This document shows, piece by piece, positions 7,631 to 16,248 of a stretch of 36,165 nt of DNA (the first letter of the stretch is position 1; each line of letters begins with the position of its first letter). Location: positions 1 to 36,165 of the forward strand of contig NVXL01000031.1 in assembly GCA_002746115.1 (NCBI GenBank), given 5' to 3'. The stretch is from Alteromonadaceae bacterium. Its GTDB lineage: Bacteria > Pseudomonadota > Gammaproteobacteria > Pseudomonadales > Cellvibrionaceae. The notes beneath the pieces are model-generated. The model was not told the DNA's origin. It ran no database searches and was given only the letters and a program-made list of their open reading frames with translations. Made by a program: the position numbers and the translations under genes.

Positions 7631-9271
7631 ATGGCACTATCGACCAATCCATTGCTTTCGCAGTTACGCCCATCGGCGGCTTCGGGTAATTCTGGCGCTT
7701 CTACTGCCAGTGAATTGTTTAAATCTCAACATCTGAAATCGCCCCAGGGTTTACCACTTGTTGGTAGCGGAATCACTGTAGGCGTTGCCGACCTTAATGC
7801 AAAAACGACTAGCCGTTCGTTTCAGCAAACACTGAGTGACCAGCATCGTCACGAGCGTAAGCTCGCGGCGAATACGCGCGCCAATGACGAAGTTACAAGG
7901 CGCGAACCTGAGCGGCCTAATCATCATGAACGATCGGTAGAACGTTCGAAAACGCGTGATGATTCGGTGGCGTCAGAGCGGCCGGTCAAAAAATCTGAGA
8001 CCAGCGATGGGGGTAAAAATACCACCGAGGCTAATAACGGTGTTCAAGCTGATTCAGAAACGAAAACCGCCTCCCCAGTAGCCGAGGGAGCTGAAGATAC
8101 ACTGCCCGAATCCACGCCAGCGCAATCGTTGGATGCTGAAGAGGCGGTTGACTCGATGCCGCTAGATGAAAAAGGTCTGTTGAATGTTGAAGCCTCTGGT
8201 ATAGGCGGCGAAATTGCCACTGATGTGAGTGAGGAGGCGGGAGAAAGTACAAGCGGTCTTTTAGCTCAAGCGCTTACAGATGACGAGGAGCTGCTTGTAT
8301 TGGATGCCGAAATACAGGAGGCTTCTAGTGTGGGTGAGCAAGCAGCCGCTCAAGCGGCGGACGCTCCGAACTCCGGTGTTGCATCTCAAGCGCCAGGGAT
8401 TCAAAGCGTTGGTACTCCAGTAGTGGAGGGAGCACTTGCGGGCGACTTGAGTACAGCGAATGAAGGTGCCCAGAGGCAAGCGGCTTCACCTCTGGGCAAA
8501 GATATCTTTATGAATTTACGTCAAGGGCAGGCCGGCACAGCAGGTGGTGATGCGGCCGAGGCCTTAGCGGCTAAAACGGGCGAGGCTACAAAGGCTGAGT
8601 TGGGTGAATTATTAGCGGGCACAACAACTAAAGACGGCAAAAGTGGATTGATGGACTTAAGTACGCTTGCTGCTCGTTTGCAGCCAGCAGGAGCGAAGGG
8701 CGGGGGAGCTCTGGAGCTAGCTCGCCCGGTGAGTAGTTTGCGTGAAAGTAGCAGCATCACTTTGGCCCAGTTTAACCCCGCTGGCGCTCAGGCTCAAAGC
8801 CCGCTGGCATCAGCCGCAAGGGTGCAGCTGCCGGTGAATATCCAGTTTGGCCAGCCCCAATGGGTGGGCATGGTGGCGGAGCGCTCCGCAATGATGGCGG
8901 CTCAGAATATTCAGACGGCTGAATTACAGCTCGATCCACCGGAGCTTGGGCCATTAATAGTTAAGGTGAGTGTAAACCAGGAGCAGGTTTCGATCAGTTT
9001 TGTCTCCTCCAGTGCGCAAGTTCGAGAAGCTTTAGATCAGACCGCAAGTAGACTGCGGGAATTGCTTGAGCAGCAAGGCCTTGATTTGGTTGACATGGAC
9101 GTGAGCGATCGTGGCGGTGATCAGGCAGAAGGTGGCGATGACGAAGGGGATATGGCAAAGGGGCATCACTCAGGAGCCGATGCTGAAGCTGAATCACAAG
9201 CGGAAGACTTAAATGGTGAAGTTGCAGGAGAGCAAATGCTCGCAACTTATGGGGTCGACAGCTACGCATAA
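7631..9271 (+). CDS. fliK: Flagellar hook-length control protein FliK
   Basis: Secreted molecular ruler that, with FlhB, switches the export apparatus from hook to filament substrates. The 546-aa protein has a long, low-complexity, Ala/Ser/Glu-rich N-terminal region (about 1-390) and the conserved C-terminal Flg_hook domain (about 400-500), recognised by IQTAELQLDPPELGPLIVKV followed by the S-F-x-S-S and LLEQQGLDLVDMDVS segments. The tail is acidic and Gly/Glu-rich. It lies alone between a terminator and sigma-54 element upstream and a strong terminator downstream, so it appears monocistronic. Start ATG 7631 follows GGGGAAAA (7620-7627), a fair ribosome binding site. Confidence 0.93.
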   Translation: MALSTNPLLSQLRPSAASGNSGASTASELFKSQHLKSPQGLPLVGSGITVGVADLNAKTTSRSFQQTLSDQHRHERKLAANTRANDEVTRREPERPNHHERSVERSKTRDDSVASERPVKKSETSDGGKNTTEANNGVQADSETKTASPVAEGAEDTLPESTPAQSLDAEEAVDSMPLDEKGLLNVEASGIGGEIATDVSEEAGESTSGLLAQALTDDEELLVLDAEIQEASSVGEQAAAQAADAPNSGVASQAPGIQSVGTPVVEGALAGDLSTANEGAQRQAASPLGKDIFMNLRQGQAGTAGGDAAEALAAKTGEATKAELGELLAGTTTKDGKSGLMDLSTLAARLQPAGAKGGGALELARPVSSLRESSSITLAQFNPAGAQAQSPLASAARVQLPVNIQFGQPQWVGMVAERSAMMAAQNIQTAELQLDPPELGPLIVKVSVNQEQVSISFVSSSAQVREALDQTASRLRELLEQQGLDLVDMDVSDRGGDQAEGGDDEGDMAKGHHSGADAEAESQAEDLNGEVAGEQMLATYGVDSYA

Positions 9272-9287
9272 TTGACATCATTCTCAG

Positions 9288-9313
9288 AAAACGGCCTTAA
9301 TCGGCCGTTTTTT
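9288..9313 (+). terminator. Rho-independent terminator after fliK
   Basis: AAAACGGCC (9288-9296) pairs perfectly with GGCCGTTTT (9303-9311) across a 6-nt loop, followed by more T residues. It sits 16 bp after the fliK stop. Confidence 0.93.
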
Positions 9314-9504
9314 GTTCTGTTTTTATCTAAAAAGCAAAATCTTTTTTCAAAAGCTAGCATCGCCAACTACATTATATAAAGTAGAGGTAAGCGCGTGCTG
9401 TTGTCTGGCGTCCGCCTATAATTTTATATCTTATAACTAACGTGTTAAATGTAGCCTAACATTGGGTTTAATCTCGTTGAATTTAATGATTGGTGAGCGT
9501 TTGC

Positions 9505-9520
9505 TGGCACAGCTTTTGCT
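9505..9520 (+). promoter_or_regulatory. Sigma-54 (RpoN) promoter for the fliLMNOPQR-flhB operon
   Basis: TGGCACAGCTTTTGCT is a full match to the TGGCAC-N5-TTGCW consensus with correct spacing. Transcription would begin near 9532, about 28 nt before the fliL ATG. It is the only good promoter seen before fliL, and the genes to flhB follow without a terminator. Confidence 0.88.
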
Positions 9521-9559
9521 ATCATCAATGCGATATGTGGCACGTGACGGAATTTTGAC

Positions 9560-10120
9560 ATGGCTGATGATCCCGAAGAGACAGAAGGCGAAGAAGGCAA
9601 AGAAGGCGAAGATGGCGAAGCGAAAAAGGGTGGGTTTGCGTCCTTAAAAAAGCCTTTGTTACTTGCTCTGTTGGCACTAATTATTATTGGCTTGTCGGTT
9701 GGCGGGACTTTGTTCGCGCTTAAAATACTGAGTGATGGGCCGGAAGTTACTGGTGAAGAGGGCGAAATGGCCGAAGGTGAGGAAGTCGTCGAGGTTAAAA
9801 AGAAAGCCATTTATTACCCCTTAAAACCATCCATTATTGTGAATTTTGACGCTCGCGGACGCCAGCGCTTTATGCAGGCGGACATTACCTTATTAACACG
9901 CGATGCTGATGTGATATCGGCGATCGAACTGCATATGCCAATGATCCGCAATGCCTTGGTGATTTTAATCGGTGGACAGCTCTATGAAGAGGTGCAAACT
10001 GCCGAGGGAAAAGAGCTGATGCGGATTCAGTGCTTGGAAGAGCTGCAAATGATTCTGGAAAAAGAAATTGGAAAGCCTGGCATAGAGCAAGTGCTTTTTA
10101 CCAACTTGGTGATGCAGTAA
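9560..10120 (+). CDS. fliL: Flagellar basal body-associated protein FliL
   Basis: Inner-membrane protein that associates with stators around the basal body. The 186-aa protein has a very acidic cytoplasmic N terminus (Glu/Gly-rich, about 1-25), one membrane segment at about 32-55 (LLLALLALIIIGLSVGGTLF), and the periplasmic FliL domain with YYPLKPSIIVNF and RQRFMQADI. First gene of the operon, 28 nt downstream of the predicted sigma-54 start site. The acidic N-terminal stretch is longer and more repetitive (GEEGKEGEDGE) than in many homologues. Confidence 0.92.
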   Translation: MADDPEETEGEEGKEGEDGEAKKGGFASLKKPLLLALLALIIIGLSVGGTLFALKILSDGPEVTGEEGEMAEGEEVVEVKKKAIYYPLKPSIIVNFDARGRQRFMQADITLLTRDADVISAIELHMPMIRNALVILIGGQLYEEVQTAEGKELMRIQCLEELQMILEKEIGKPGIEQVLFTNLVMQ

Positions 10121-10149
10121 CTCCTTTAGGTAATTTGTAGCGTAAAAAC

Positions 10150-10188
10150 AATTCAATTAAGCAATTCAATTAAGCAATTTAATTAAGT
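10150..10188 (+). repeat. Three tandem copies of a 13-bp unit before fliM
   Basis: AATTCAATTAAGC occurs at 10150-10162 and 10163-10175, with a third copy at 10176-10188 differing at two bases. It fills the AT-rich gap between fliL and fliM. No protein is encoded. Confidence 0.9.
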
Positions 10189-10202
10189 AATAGGCGGGCT
10201 TG

Positions 10203-11207
10203 GTGCAAGATTTATTATCGCAAGACGAAATTGATGCTTTACTCCACGGGGTCGACGACGGTGACATAGAAGCCGAAGACGACTTTGAGCCTGGTGCGAT
10301 ACGGAGTTACGACCTTACCAGTCAAGACCGTATAGTACGTGGGCGTATGCCCACACTCGAAATGATTAATGAGCGATTTGCACGTTATACCCGCATTAGT
10401 ATGTTTAACCTGTTACGTAGAACCGCCGATGTCTCCGTTGGCGGCATTCAAATTCAGAAATTTGGAGAATACGTACATACCCTTTATGTGCCAACCAGCT
10501 TAAACATGGTGAAATTTAGGCCATTACGGGGCACGGCTCTGGTTATTTTAGATGCCAAGCTAGTGTTCAAATTGGTAGATAATTTTTTTGGTGGTGACGG
10601 GCGCCATGCCAAAATTGAAGGCCGGGAATTTACCCCAACCGAACTACGTGTTGTGCAGATCGTGTTGGAGCAAGCTTTTGTTGATCTCCGCGAAGCGTGG
10701 AAGCCGGTGAAGCTAATAGACTTCGAATTTGTAAACTCCGAAGTAAACCCCTCGATGGCAAATATCGTAAGTCCTAGCGAGGTCGTGGTCGTGAGCACTT
10801 TTCATGTCGAGCTTGATGGCGGCGGCGGCGAACTTCATATCACCATGCCTTATTCTATGGTGGAGCCAATTCGTGATGTGCTTGATGCGGGTTTGCAGTC
10901 CGACACAGATGATCGCGATGATCGCTGGGTGAACGCCTTGAAAGAGGACGTTATGGAGGCGCGAATCGACTTGGAGTGTGATGTTGTGCGTCGAGAAATT
11001 AGCTTGCGCGATATCGTGGAGCTACGTGAGGGCGACATTATTCCTGTCACCATGCCGGAGGCGCAAGTCGTGACGGCTAATGGTGTACCTGTATTTACGG
11101 CCACGATTGGGCAGCGCAATGAGAATTTGGCTTTAAAGCTGGTCGAATATATCGATCGTAGCCACCTTCGTAATATTTCTGTATCTGGAGTGAAAGAAGA
11201 TGAGTGA
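10203..11207 (+). CDS. fliM: Flagellar motor switch protein FliM
   Basis: C-ring protein that binds phospho-CheY and switches motor rotation. The CheY-binding N-terminal motif DLLSQDEIDALLHGV is at the extreme N terminus, followed by the CheC-like middle domain (about 50-230, with IRSYDLTSQDRIVRGRMPTL) and the C-terminal SpoA domain (about 245-330). About 334 aa, the usual length. Two adjacent start codons exist, TTG 10200 and GTG 10203; I prefer GTG because AGGCGG at 10192-10197 is better spaced for it. The 3' end overlaps fliN by 8 bp. Confidence 0.95.
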   Translation: MQDLLSQDEIDALLHGVDDGDIEAEDDFEPGAIRSYDLTSQDRIVRGRMPTLEMINERFARYTRISMFNLLRRTADVSVGGIQIQKFGEYVHTLYVPTSLNMVKFRPLRGTALVILDAKLVFKLVDNFFGGDGRHAKIEGREFTPTELRVVQIVLEQAFVDLREAWKPVKLIDFEFVNSEVNPSMANIVSPSEVVVVSTFHVELDGGGGELHITMPYSMVEPIRDVLDAGLQSDTDDRDDRWVNALKEDVMEARIDLECDVVRREISLRDIVELREGDIIPVTMPEAQVVTANGVPVFTATIGQRNENLALKLVEYIDRSHLRNISVSGVKEDE

Positions 11208-11625
11208 CGACCCGAAGGATGACGTCAATCAGGATAGTATGGCGGATGACTGGGCTGCTGCGATGGAGCAGCAAACGTCCGAAGATGAGGCGGGCCAATC
11301 GGAAGCAGATGCGGTTGAATTTGATGAGTTTGACATGGCAGGCTCGGTGGATAATCACATGGGTAGCCCCGAGTTGGAGGTTATTCTCGATATTCCCGTT
11401 AGTATCTCGATGGAGGTGGGGCGTACTTCAATTACCATTCGTAATTTGTTGCAACTAAACCAAGGCTCGGTAATTGAGCTTGACCGTTTGGCGGGTGAGC
11501 CACTTGATGTGCTGGTGAATGGCACCTTGATTGCGCACGGAGAAGTGGTTGTGGTGAACGAGAAATTCGGGATTCGTATGACAGACGTGATTAGCCAGTC
11601 TGAGCGCATTAAAAAGCTGCGATAA
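11200..11625 (+). CDS. fliN: Flagellar motor switch protein FliN
   Basis: Lowest component of the switch C-ring. Of 141 aa, the first 55 are acidic and variable; the C-terminal SpoA domain (about 62-138) has LDIPVSISMEVGRTSITIRNLLQLNQGSV in pieces typical of FliN and ends ERIKKLR. Start ATG 11200 lies inside the end of fliM (8-bp overlap), indicating translational coupling. Confidence 0.95.
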   Translation: MSDDPKDDVNQDSMADDWAAAMEQQTSEDEAGQSEADAVEFDEFDMAGSVDNHMGSPELEVILDIPVSISMEVGRTSITIRNLLQLNQGSVIELDRLAGEPLDVLVNGTLIAHGEVVVVNEKFGIRMTDVISQSERIKKLR

Positions 11626-11636
11626 CTTTTTTGGGG

Positions 11637-11645
11637 GGAGGAGGT
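11637..11645 (+). promoter_or_regulatory. Strong ribosome binding site fixing the fliO start
   Basis: GGAGGAGGT lies 6 nt before ATG 11652. It falls inside the longer reading frame that opens at TTG 11631, so the TTG is an unlikely start and ATG 11652 is favoured. Confidence 0.85.
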
Positions 11646-11651
11646 AAATGT

Positions 11652-12212
11652 ATGCAGATCACACAATTGATGGCAGTTTTGTTTCGCTCAGGCTTTAATT
11701 TTATTACGGCTGCTCTTATTGCGGCTGGGGCTTTTAGCGTATCTACTCGCGCCTATGCGGAGGAGGTGACTTCGGGTATTTCTTTGCCTAGTGCGCAAGT
11801 CGGGCAAGTTGTCGGGGCGCTACTGTTTGTTACTTGCCTAATTTTTTTCTTTGCCTGGTTAGCTAAAAAGTTGGGCGCTGTTCATCTCGCATCGGGGCAG
11901 ACGATAAAACATGTGGCTACCTTGGCTGTTGGGCATCGTGAAAAAGTAGTGCTCGTGGATGTTGAAGGGCAAAAAATCCTTTTAGGTGTCGCGCCTGGTC
12001 GTGTCGCTTGTGTTCACGTGTTTGGTTCCGAAAACAAAGCTCAAGGGAATGCCTTGGCTTATTCTGAGACTATTGACGCAGATAAAAGTATTGTCTCTCC
12101 TGCTAATACCTCTCCCGCTAATGAAGGCGTAGCTGAAAATGCGACTTTCATGGGTAAAAAAGATTTCTCTAGTTACATCAAAGAGATACTTAAAAGTAAC
12201 CGTATGTCGTAA
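11652..12212 (+). CDS. fliO: Flagellar export apparatus protein FliO
   Basis: Membrane protein needed for assembly of the FliP ring of the flagellar type III export gate. 186 aa from ATG 11652. It has a hydrophobic N-terminal segment resembling a signal sequence (about 12-38, ending near AYAEE), then a membrane segment at about 53-73 (VGALLFVTCLIFFFAWLAKK) and a FliO-type cytoplasmic region with HREKVVLVDVEGQKILLGV. Position between fliN and fliP supports the call. The last 60 residues are low-similarity. Confidence 0.9.
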   Translation: MQITQLMAVLFRSGFNFITAALIAAGAFSVSTRAYAEEVTSGISLPSAQVGQVVGALLFVTCLIFFFAWLAKKLGAVHLASGQTIKHVATLAVGHREKVVLVDVEGQKILLGVAPGRVACVHVFGSENKAQGNALAYSETIDADKSIVSPANTSPANEGVAENATFMGKKDFSSYIKEILKSNRMS

Positions 12213-12259
12213 TAGTTTTGCGCCAATCTAATTATTATCTGTAGAGTAAGTGGGGCATC

Positions 12260-13168
12260 ATGCAAGGTGGTCATTTAGCACGTCGTCAAATTCAAAAGCA
12301 GGTGATCGACCGCATTATACCTGTGTGCTTGATTCGACTGTTTTTGGTGGGTTTATTTGCTGTGGTGGTGTCAGCGGCGGCGCATGCGCAGAACTCTGCC
12401 TCCACGGCTATTGATGAGGTGCTGAATAATGCACCTATTTCCTCAATATCGGGGGATAATTCTGCCGTGGGTAAAAGCTTTAGGCCCATTAATGGTTTGC
12501 CTGCAGTATCGGTGAAAACAAATACCGATGGCACCAAGGACTATACCATCACGCTTCAGATACTGATGCTGATGACAGCGATGACGTTTCTACCCGCCAT
12601 GTTGATGATGATGACATCGTTCACTCGTATTATTATTGTGTTTTCTATTTTAAGACAGGCCTTAGGTCTACAGCAATCACCGTCAAATCAAATATTGATT
12701 GGCTTGGCGCTGTTTTTAACTTTTTTCATCATGTCACCAGTGTTAGAGACCGTAAACGAGCGTGCATTACAGCCCTATATTAATGAGCAGCTGAATGCTC
12801 GTGAGGCTTTTGAGCTTGCCAAAGCCCCTGTGCATGCCTTTATGTTGGCTAATACCCGCGAGTCCGATATCGATTTGTTTTTTCGAATCGGTAATTTACC
12901 GCCTGTTGATGTGCCAGAAAGTATTCCCTTTAACGTGCTAATGCCTGCTTTTGTTACCTCAGAGCTAAAAACCGCGTTTCAGATTGGGTTTATGATTTTT
13001 ATTCCTTTCTTAGTCATTGATATTGTAGTGGCCAGTGTCTTGATGGCAATGGGTATGATGATGTTGTCTCCTTTGATTATCTCACTACCATTTAAGATCA
13101 TGCTGTTTGTTCTTGTTGATGGTTGGGCGCTTATTATTGGTACGCTTGCTGCGAGCTTTGGAATCTGA
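12260..13168 (+). CDS. fliP: Flagellar type III export gate protein FliP
   Basis: Core pore component of the export gate. The C-terminal 215 residues are highly typical: [20 protein letters not shown], the [16 protein letters not shown] stretch, and the final membrane helices ending GTLAASFGI. The N terminus has a signal peptide (about 20-43, ending AAAHAQ) as expected, but then about 45 Ser/Asn/Gly-rich residues (about 44-92) precede the first membrane helix, making it 302 aa compared with about 245-255 aa usual. A start further downstream would lose the signal peptide, so I keep ATG 12260. fliQ follows after 67 bp. Confidence 0.95.
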   Translation: MQGGHLARRQIQKQVIDRIIPVCLIRLFLVGLFAVVVSAAAHAQNSASTAIDEVLNNAPISSISGDNSAVGKSFRPINGLPAVSVKTNTDGTKDYTITLQILMLMTAMTFLPAMLMMMTSFTRIIIVFSILRQALGLQQSPSNQILIGLALFLTFFIMSPVLETVNERALQPYINEQLNAREAFELAKAPVHAFMLANTRESDIDLFFRIGNLPPVDVPESIPFNVLMPAFVTSELKTAFQIGFMIFIPFLVIDIVVASVLMAMGMMMLSPLIISLPFKIMLFVLVDGWALIIGTLAASFGI

Positions 13169-13235
13169 CGATGCTATTGTGGCAGAGTGCTATTGCGGGC
13201 GAGTGTTATGCTTATCTTATTGAGAGGTCACGAAT

Positions 13236-13505
13236 ATGACGCCAGAAATCGCATTACAGCTCTTTGGTGAGGCCTTCTTTTTAACGATGACGATGGTCTC
13301 CGTTATTGTCGCCCCAAGCCTTGCGGTCGGTTTATTGGTGAGTACTTTTCAGGCCGCCACTCAAATTAATGAGCAAACCTTGAGCTTTTTGCCTCGCCTA
13401 TTAATTACTTTGGCGACCATTATGACGACAGGCCCTTGGTTGCTGCAAAACTTTCTAGATTTGTTCGAGCGTCTCATGCTTATGGTGCCGGAACTGCTCA
13501 TTTAA
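13236..13505 (+). CDS. fliQ: Flagellar export gate protein FliQ
   Basis: Small membrane component of the FliPQR gate, 89 aa, the family's usual length. Two hydrophobic hairpin helices (about 12-42 and 52-80), with the conserved segment STFQAATQINEQTLSFLPRL between them. Start ATG 13236 is preceded by GAGAGGT. The stop is 2 bp before the fliR start. Confidence 0.95.
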   Translation: MTPEIALQLFGEAFFLTMTMVSVIVAPSLAVGLLVSTFQAATQINEQTLSFLPRLLITLATIMTTGPWLLQNFLDLFERLMLMVPELLI

Positions 13506-13507
13506 CT

Positions 13508-14281
13508 ATGATCACCGATGGCGAGATAGCGGCCTTTATTCAACAGTATTTTCTGCCGTTAATACGGATTAGCTCAATGTTCATGGTGATGCCGATACTG
13601 GGGTCTAAGCTCGTTAACACCAAGGCGCGCCTCTCCATTGCTGTTTTGACCACTATTCTAGTCGTGCCACTATTACCGCCATTACCTTCGATGACTGCCT
13701 TGACTTACCAGGGAATGATTTTGGTGGCTAGAGAGGCGCTGATCGGGGTTTTGACGGGGTTTTCGTTCCAAATAGTCTTTCAGGTCTTTGTGTTGACCGG
13801 GCAAATATTGTCGATGAAAATGGGTTTAGGCTTCGCGCAGATGAATGACCCTTCCAGTGGTTTACAAACCACGGCTCTATCTCAGTTTTATTTGATGCTC
13901 ACGACCCTTATTTTCGTGTCTACGGATGGTCATTTATTAATGCTAATGTTGCTTGTTGAAAGTTTTCAAACGCTTCCGCCGGGGCAGATGACTTTTGATG
14001 TGGCTATCTTTATGAAGGTGGTGAGTCTCGCTTCTTGGATGTTTGCGACGGCATTACGGTTGTCGCTGCCTGTAATCACCTCTTTGCTACTCATTAATAT
14101 TGCTTTTGGCGTTATGAGTCGTGCTGCGCCTCAATTGAATATTTTTGCGGTGGGTTTTCCGTTTACCTTAATGTGCGGCCTAGTCTTGATGTGGATTGGA
14201 TTAGGGAATTTTAATTACGCATACTTAGATGTGACCGAACATGGTTTTATGTTCCTACGTAACATTCTTGAGCTCAAGTGA
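13508..14281 (+). CDS. fliR: Flagellar export gate protein FliR
   Basis: Multi-membrane-span component of the FliPQR gate. 257 aa from ATG 13508. I chose this start, 2 bp after the fliQ stop, over the longer GTG-initiated frame at 13436, which would overlap most of the end of fliQ and add residues unlike FliR. The sequence shows several hydrophobic helices and the conserved MKMGLGFAQMNDPSSGLQT motif near residue 105. flhB starts 6 bp downstream. Confidence 0.94.
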   Translation: MITDGEIAAFIQQYFLPLIRISSMFMVMPILGSKLVNTKARLSIAVLTTILVVPLLPPLPSMTALTYQGMILVAREALIGVLTGFSFQIVFQVFVLTGQILSMKMGLGFAQMNDPSSGLQTTALSQFYLMLTTLIFVSTDGHLLMLMLLVESFQTLPPGQMTFDVAIFMKVVSLASWMFATALRLSLPVITSLLLINIAFGVMSRAAPQLNIFAVGFPFTLMCGLVLMWIGLGNFNYAYLDVTEHGFMFLRNILELK

Positions 14282-14287
14282 GACGCT

Positions 14288-15415
14288 ATGGCAGATGACA
14301 GTGCCCAGGAGAAGAGCGAAGAACCCACCCAGAAACGCTTAGACAAAGCTAAAGAGGATGGGGAGGCGCCCCGTTCTCGAGAATTCACTACGACGGCGGT
14401 GCTGCTGGTGGGGGCTTTATGCTTGTACTACTTTGGTGGGAATATTGCCATGCATTTGGCGGGCATTTTGAGGAACAACTTTACCTTGGATCGCCGGGCT
14501 ATATTTGATACGGAGCAGATGTTTTACAATTTAGGTCAAGCGTTTTATGATATTTTTTTTCCGCTTGTACCGGTGTTTGCGCTTTTGGCTATTGCGGCTT
14601 TTTTAGGGCCTTTGGCACTGGGCGGGTGGCTGTTTAGCGTTAAATCGATTGCGCCAAAATTTAACCGACTGTCGCCCATCGCTGGGTTGAAGCGGATGTT
14701 CTCGGTTAAATCTTTGGTGGAGCTGGTCAAATCCATTGCAAAGGTCGTACTGGTAATGACGGTTTCCTATTTCTTGCTCGCTAGCATGAAGGACGAGTTG
14801 TTAGGTCTTGCGGCAGAAAATATCCGCACGGCAATGACGCACTCTTTGTTGTTAGCGGGTAAAGCCTCGCTGATCTTAGCCGCAAGTACCATTTTGATCG
14901 CGATGGTGGATATCCCTTTTCAGATTTTTGAGCATACTAAAAAGCTCAAAATGTCTCTCCAAGACGTTAAAGATGAAATGAAAGATACGGAGGGTAAGCC
15001 TGAGGTGAAAGGGCGAATCCGCCAGTTGCAGCAAGAAATGTCCAGTAAACGCATGATGTCGGCTGTGCCTGAAGCGGACGTGGTGATTACCAACCCGACA
15101 CACTTTTCAGTCGCGCTAAAGTACGATCCTGAGACCATGGATACGCCGATTTTACTTGCTAAAGGTGTAGATCACACGGCGATGAGAATACGTGAAATTG
15201 CGCGCTTGAACAACATTGAGCAATTGCCAGCACCGGTACTGGCGAGAGCTATCTATCATACTACTGAGGTTGATCATCCGGTGCCAGAGGGCTTATACGT
15301 GGCCGTGGCGCAGGTTTTGGCGTATGTGTTTCAGCTGCGCGAGTTCCGTAGAGGTCAGAGCGAGCGCCCTGACCGACCCGCGCGGTTTAATGTTCCGCCG
15401 GATATGAAATATTAG
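14288..15415 (+). CDS. flhB: Flagellar export switch protein FlhB
   Basis: Export-gate protein whose self-cleavage changes substrate specificity from rod/hook to filament proteins, in concert with FliK. 375 aa: N-terminal EKSEEPTQKRLDKAKEDGE motif, four membrane segments (about 30-210), then a cytoplasmic domain containing the autocleavage site NPTH in VVITNPTHFSVALKY (near residue 270). Last gene of the operon; the next features are tRNA genes with their own promoter. I see no convincing terminator right after it. Confidence 0.95.
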   Translation: MADDSAQEKSEEPTQKRLDKAKEDGEAPRSREFTTTAVLLVGALCLYYFGGNIAMHLAGILRNNFTLDRRAIFDTEQMFYNLGQAFYDIFFPLVPVFALLAIAAFLGPLALGGWLFSVKSIAPKFNRLSPIAGLKRMFSVKSLVELVKSIAKVVLVMTVSYFLLASMKDELLGLAAENIRTAMTHSLLLAGKASLILAASTILIAMVDIPFQIFEHTKKLKMSLQDVKDEMKDTEGKPEVKGRIRQLQQEMSSKRMMSAVPEADVVITNPTHFSVALKYDPETMDTPILLAKGVDHTAMRIREIARLNNIEQLPAPVLARAIYHTTEVDHPVPEGLYVAVAQVLAYVFQLREFRRGQSERPDRPARFNVPPDMKY

Positions 15416-15488
15416 CGAGTGAAGTGTCTTTTTAGAGCTATTTTATAGACACGTAAAAAATAAAAAAGCAAAAAGTGATTAATACCCG

Positions 15489-15516
15489 TTGACACTATCT
15501 CGAATTAGCGTAGAAT
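15489..15516 (+). promoter_or_regulatory. Sigma-70 promoter for the tRNA-Val/tRNA-Asp pair
   Basis: TTGACA at 15489-15494 and TAGAAT at 15511-15516 with a 16-nt spacer. The predicted start is near 15523, 12 nt before tRNA-Val. A GC-rich GCGC discriminator follows the -10 box, as in many stringently controlled stable-RNA promoters. Confidence 0.85.
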
Positions 15517-15534
15517 GCGCATCTCTCACAACAT

Positions 15535-15610
15535 GGGTGGTTAGCTCAGTTGGTAGAGCGGCGCCCTTACAAGGCGTAGGTCACAGGTTCGACCCCTGTA
15601 CCACCCACCA
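15535..15610 (+). tRNA. tRNA-Val (anticodon TAC)
   Basis: 76 nt including an encoded CCA. Acceptor arm GGGTGGT pairs with ACCACCC; D-arm TAGCTCAGTTGGTAGAGC; anticodon stem GCGCC/GGCGT with loop CTTACAA, giving TAC; T-arm with GGTTCGACCCC. Discriminator base A. Confidence 0.97.
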
Positions 15611-15675
15611 TTTGCAAGCTTGCTTGCACGCCGATGCTAATACTTGACTATTAAGGTATTGAGCGTTTTTACAGC

Positions 15676-15752
15676 GACCCGGTAGTTCAGTTGGTTAGAA
15701 TGCCGGCCTGTCACGCCGGAGGTCGAGGGTTCAAGTCCCTTCCGGGTCGCCA
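15676..15752 (+). tRNA. tRNA-Asp (anticodon GTC)
   Basis: 77 nt including an encoded CCA. Acceptor GACCCGG pairs with CCGGGTC; anticodon stem CCGGC/GCCGG with loop CTGTCAC, giving GTC; T-loop TTCAAGT; discriminator G, as expected for tRNA-Asp. It lies 65 bp after tRNA-Val with no promoter between, so the two are probably processed from one transcript. Confidence 0.97.
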
Positions 15753-15760
15753 TTATTCTA

Positions 15761-15791
15761 AAGCCCTGCATCTTTGATGCGGGGCTTTTTT
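15761..15791 (+). terminator. Rho-independent terminator of the tRNA operon
   Basis: AGCCCTGCAT (15762-15771) pairs with ATGCGGGGCT (15777-15786; one G-T pair) around a 5-nt loop, followed by a run of T residues. Confidence 0.93.
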
Positions 15792-15792
15792 A

Positions 15793-16248
15793 TGTACTGA
15801 CTACATTTCACTTATTGCGTGATTACGGACGATTAGTTTACGGAAGATTAGAACGGATACTTAGTTTACGGGCTCCTAATTTATGGAACACAGCCTGTTA
15901 GTCCCCCTGCCTAGATCCAAATCCTTAGCTATACTGAAGTTTCAGCTCTAAAGAGTATTAGCCCTTTCGGTTAGTGTTAGCTCTTTATAAGCTTTATGGC
16001 ACTTCGCTTCGTGTTAATTGTCGTAAATTGGTAAATATAGATTTGTTTCGAAAAAGATTGCTTTTTTGCATTAAGTTGTGGCTACAGGTGCCAATCGTAC
16101 TCAATTTCTTAACAATCCTTTATGCAGGGTATATATTCAAAGCTTACATTGTTTGTTGTAATAACACGTAAGTGGTCGTATTAACCCTTTAAAATAACAA
16201 ATGTCGCTGTCATAAGAGCGAGGAATATAATATGCGGAGGTGCATAGA
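15793..16248 (+). other. AT-rich gap without a convincing gene
   Basis: About 450 bp between the tRNA terminator and the small ORF at 16249. It contains an 11-bp direct repeat, TTAGTTTACGG, at 15833-15843 and 15861-15871. A 65-codon frame (15974-16171) starts at GTG without a ribosome binding site and has no recognisable features, so I do not call it a gene. No RNA family was recognised. Confidence 0.6.
16236..16241 (+). promoter_or_regulatory. Strong ribosome binding site for the 42-codon ORF
   Basis: GGAGGT lies 7 nt before ATG 16249, close to the ideal anti-16S match and spacing. It is the main reason to regard the short ORF as translated. Confidence 0.8.

Noticed and set aside
13436-13507. 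Longer fliR frame beginning at GTG 13436
   Set aside because: It would overlap most of the end of fliQ, and the extra residues do not resemble FliR; ATG 13508 gives the usual length.
15424-15452. 6-bp inverted repeat (GTGTCT/AGACAC) after flhB
   Set aside because: Long loop and followed by A-rich rather than T-rich sequence, so not a convincing terminator in the operon's direction.
15974-16171. 65-codon frame, GTG start
   Set aside because: No ribosome binding site, no recognisable motif beyond a hydrophobic stretch, and located in AT-rich DNA where such frames arise by chance.
16226-16231. TATAAT box just before the 42-codon ORF
   Set aside because: Its transcription start would fall within the ribosome binding site, and there is no good -35 element, so it is unlikely to be the promoter.
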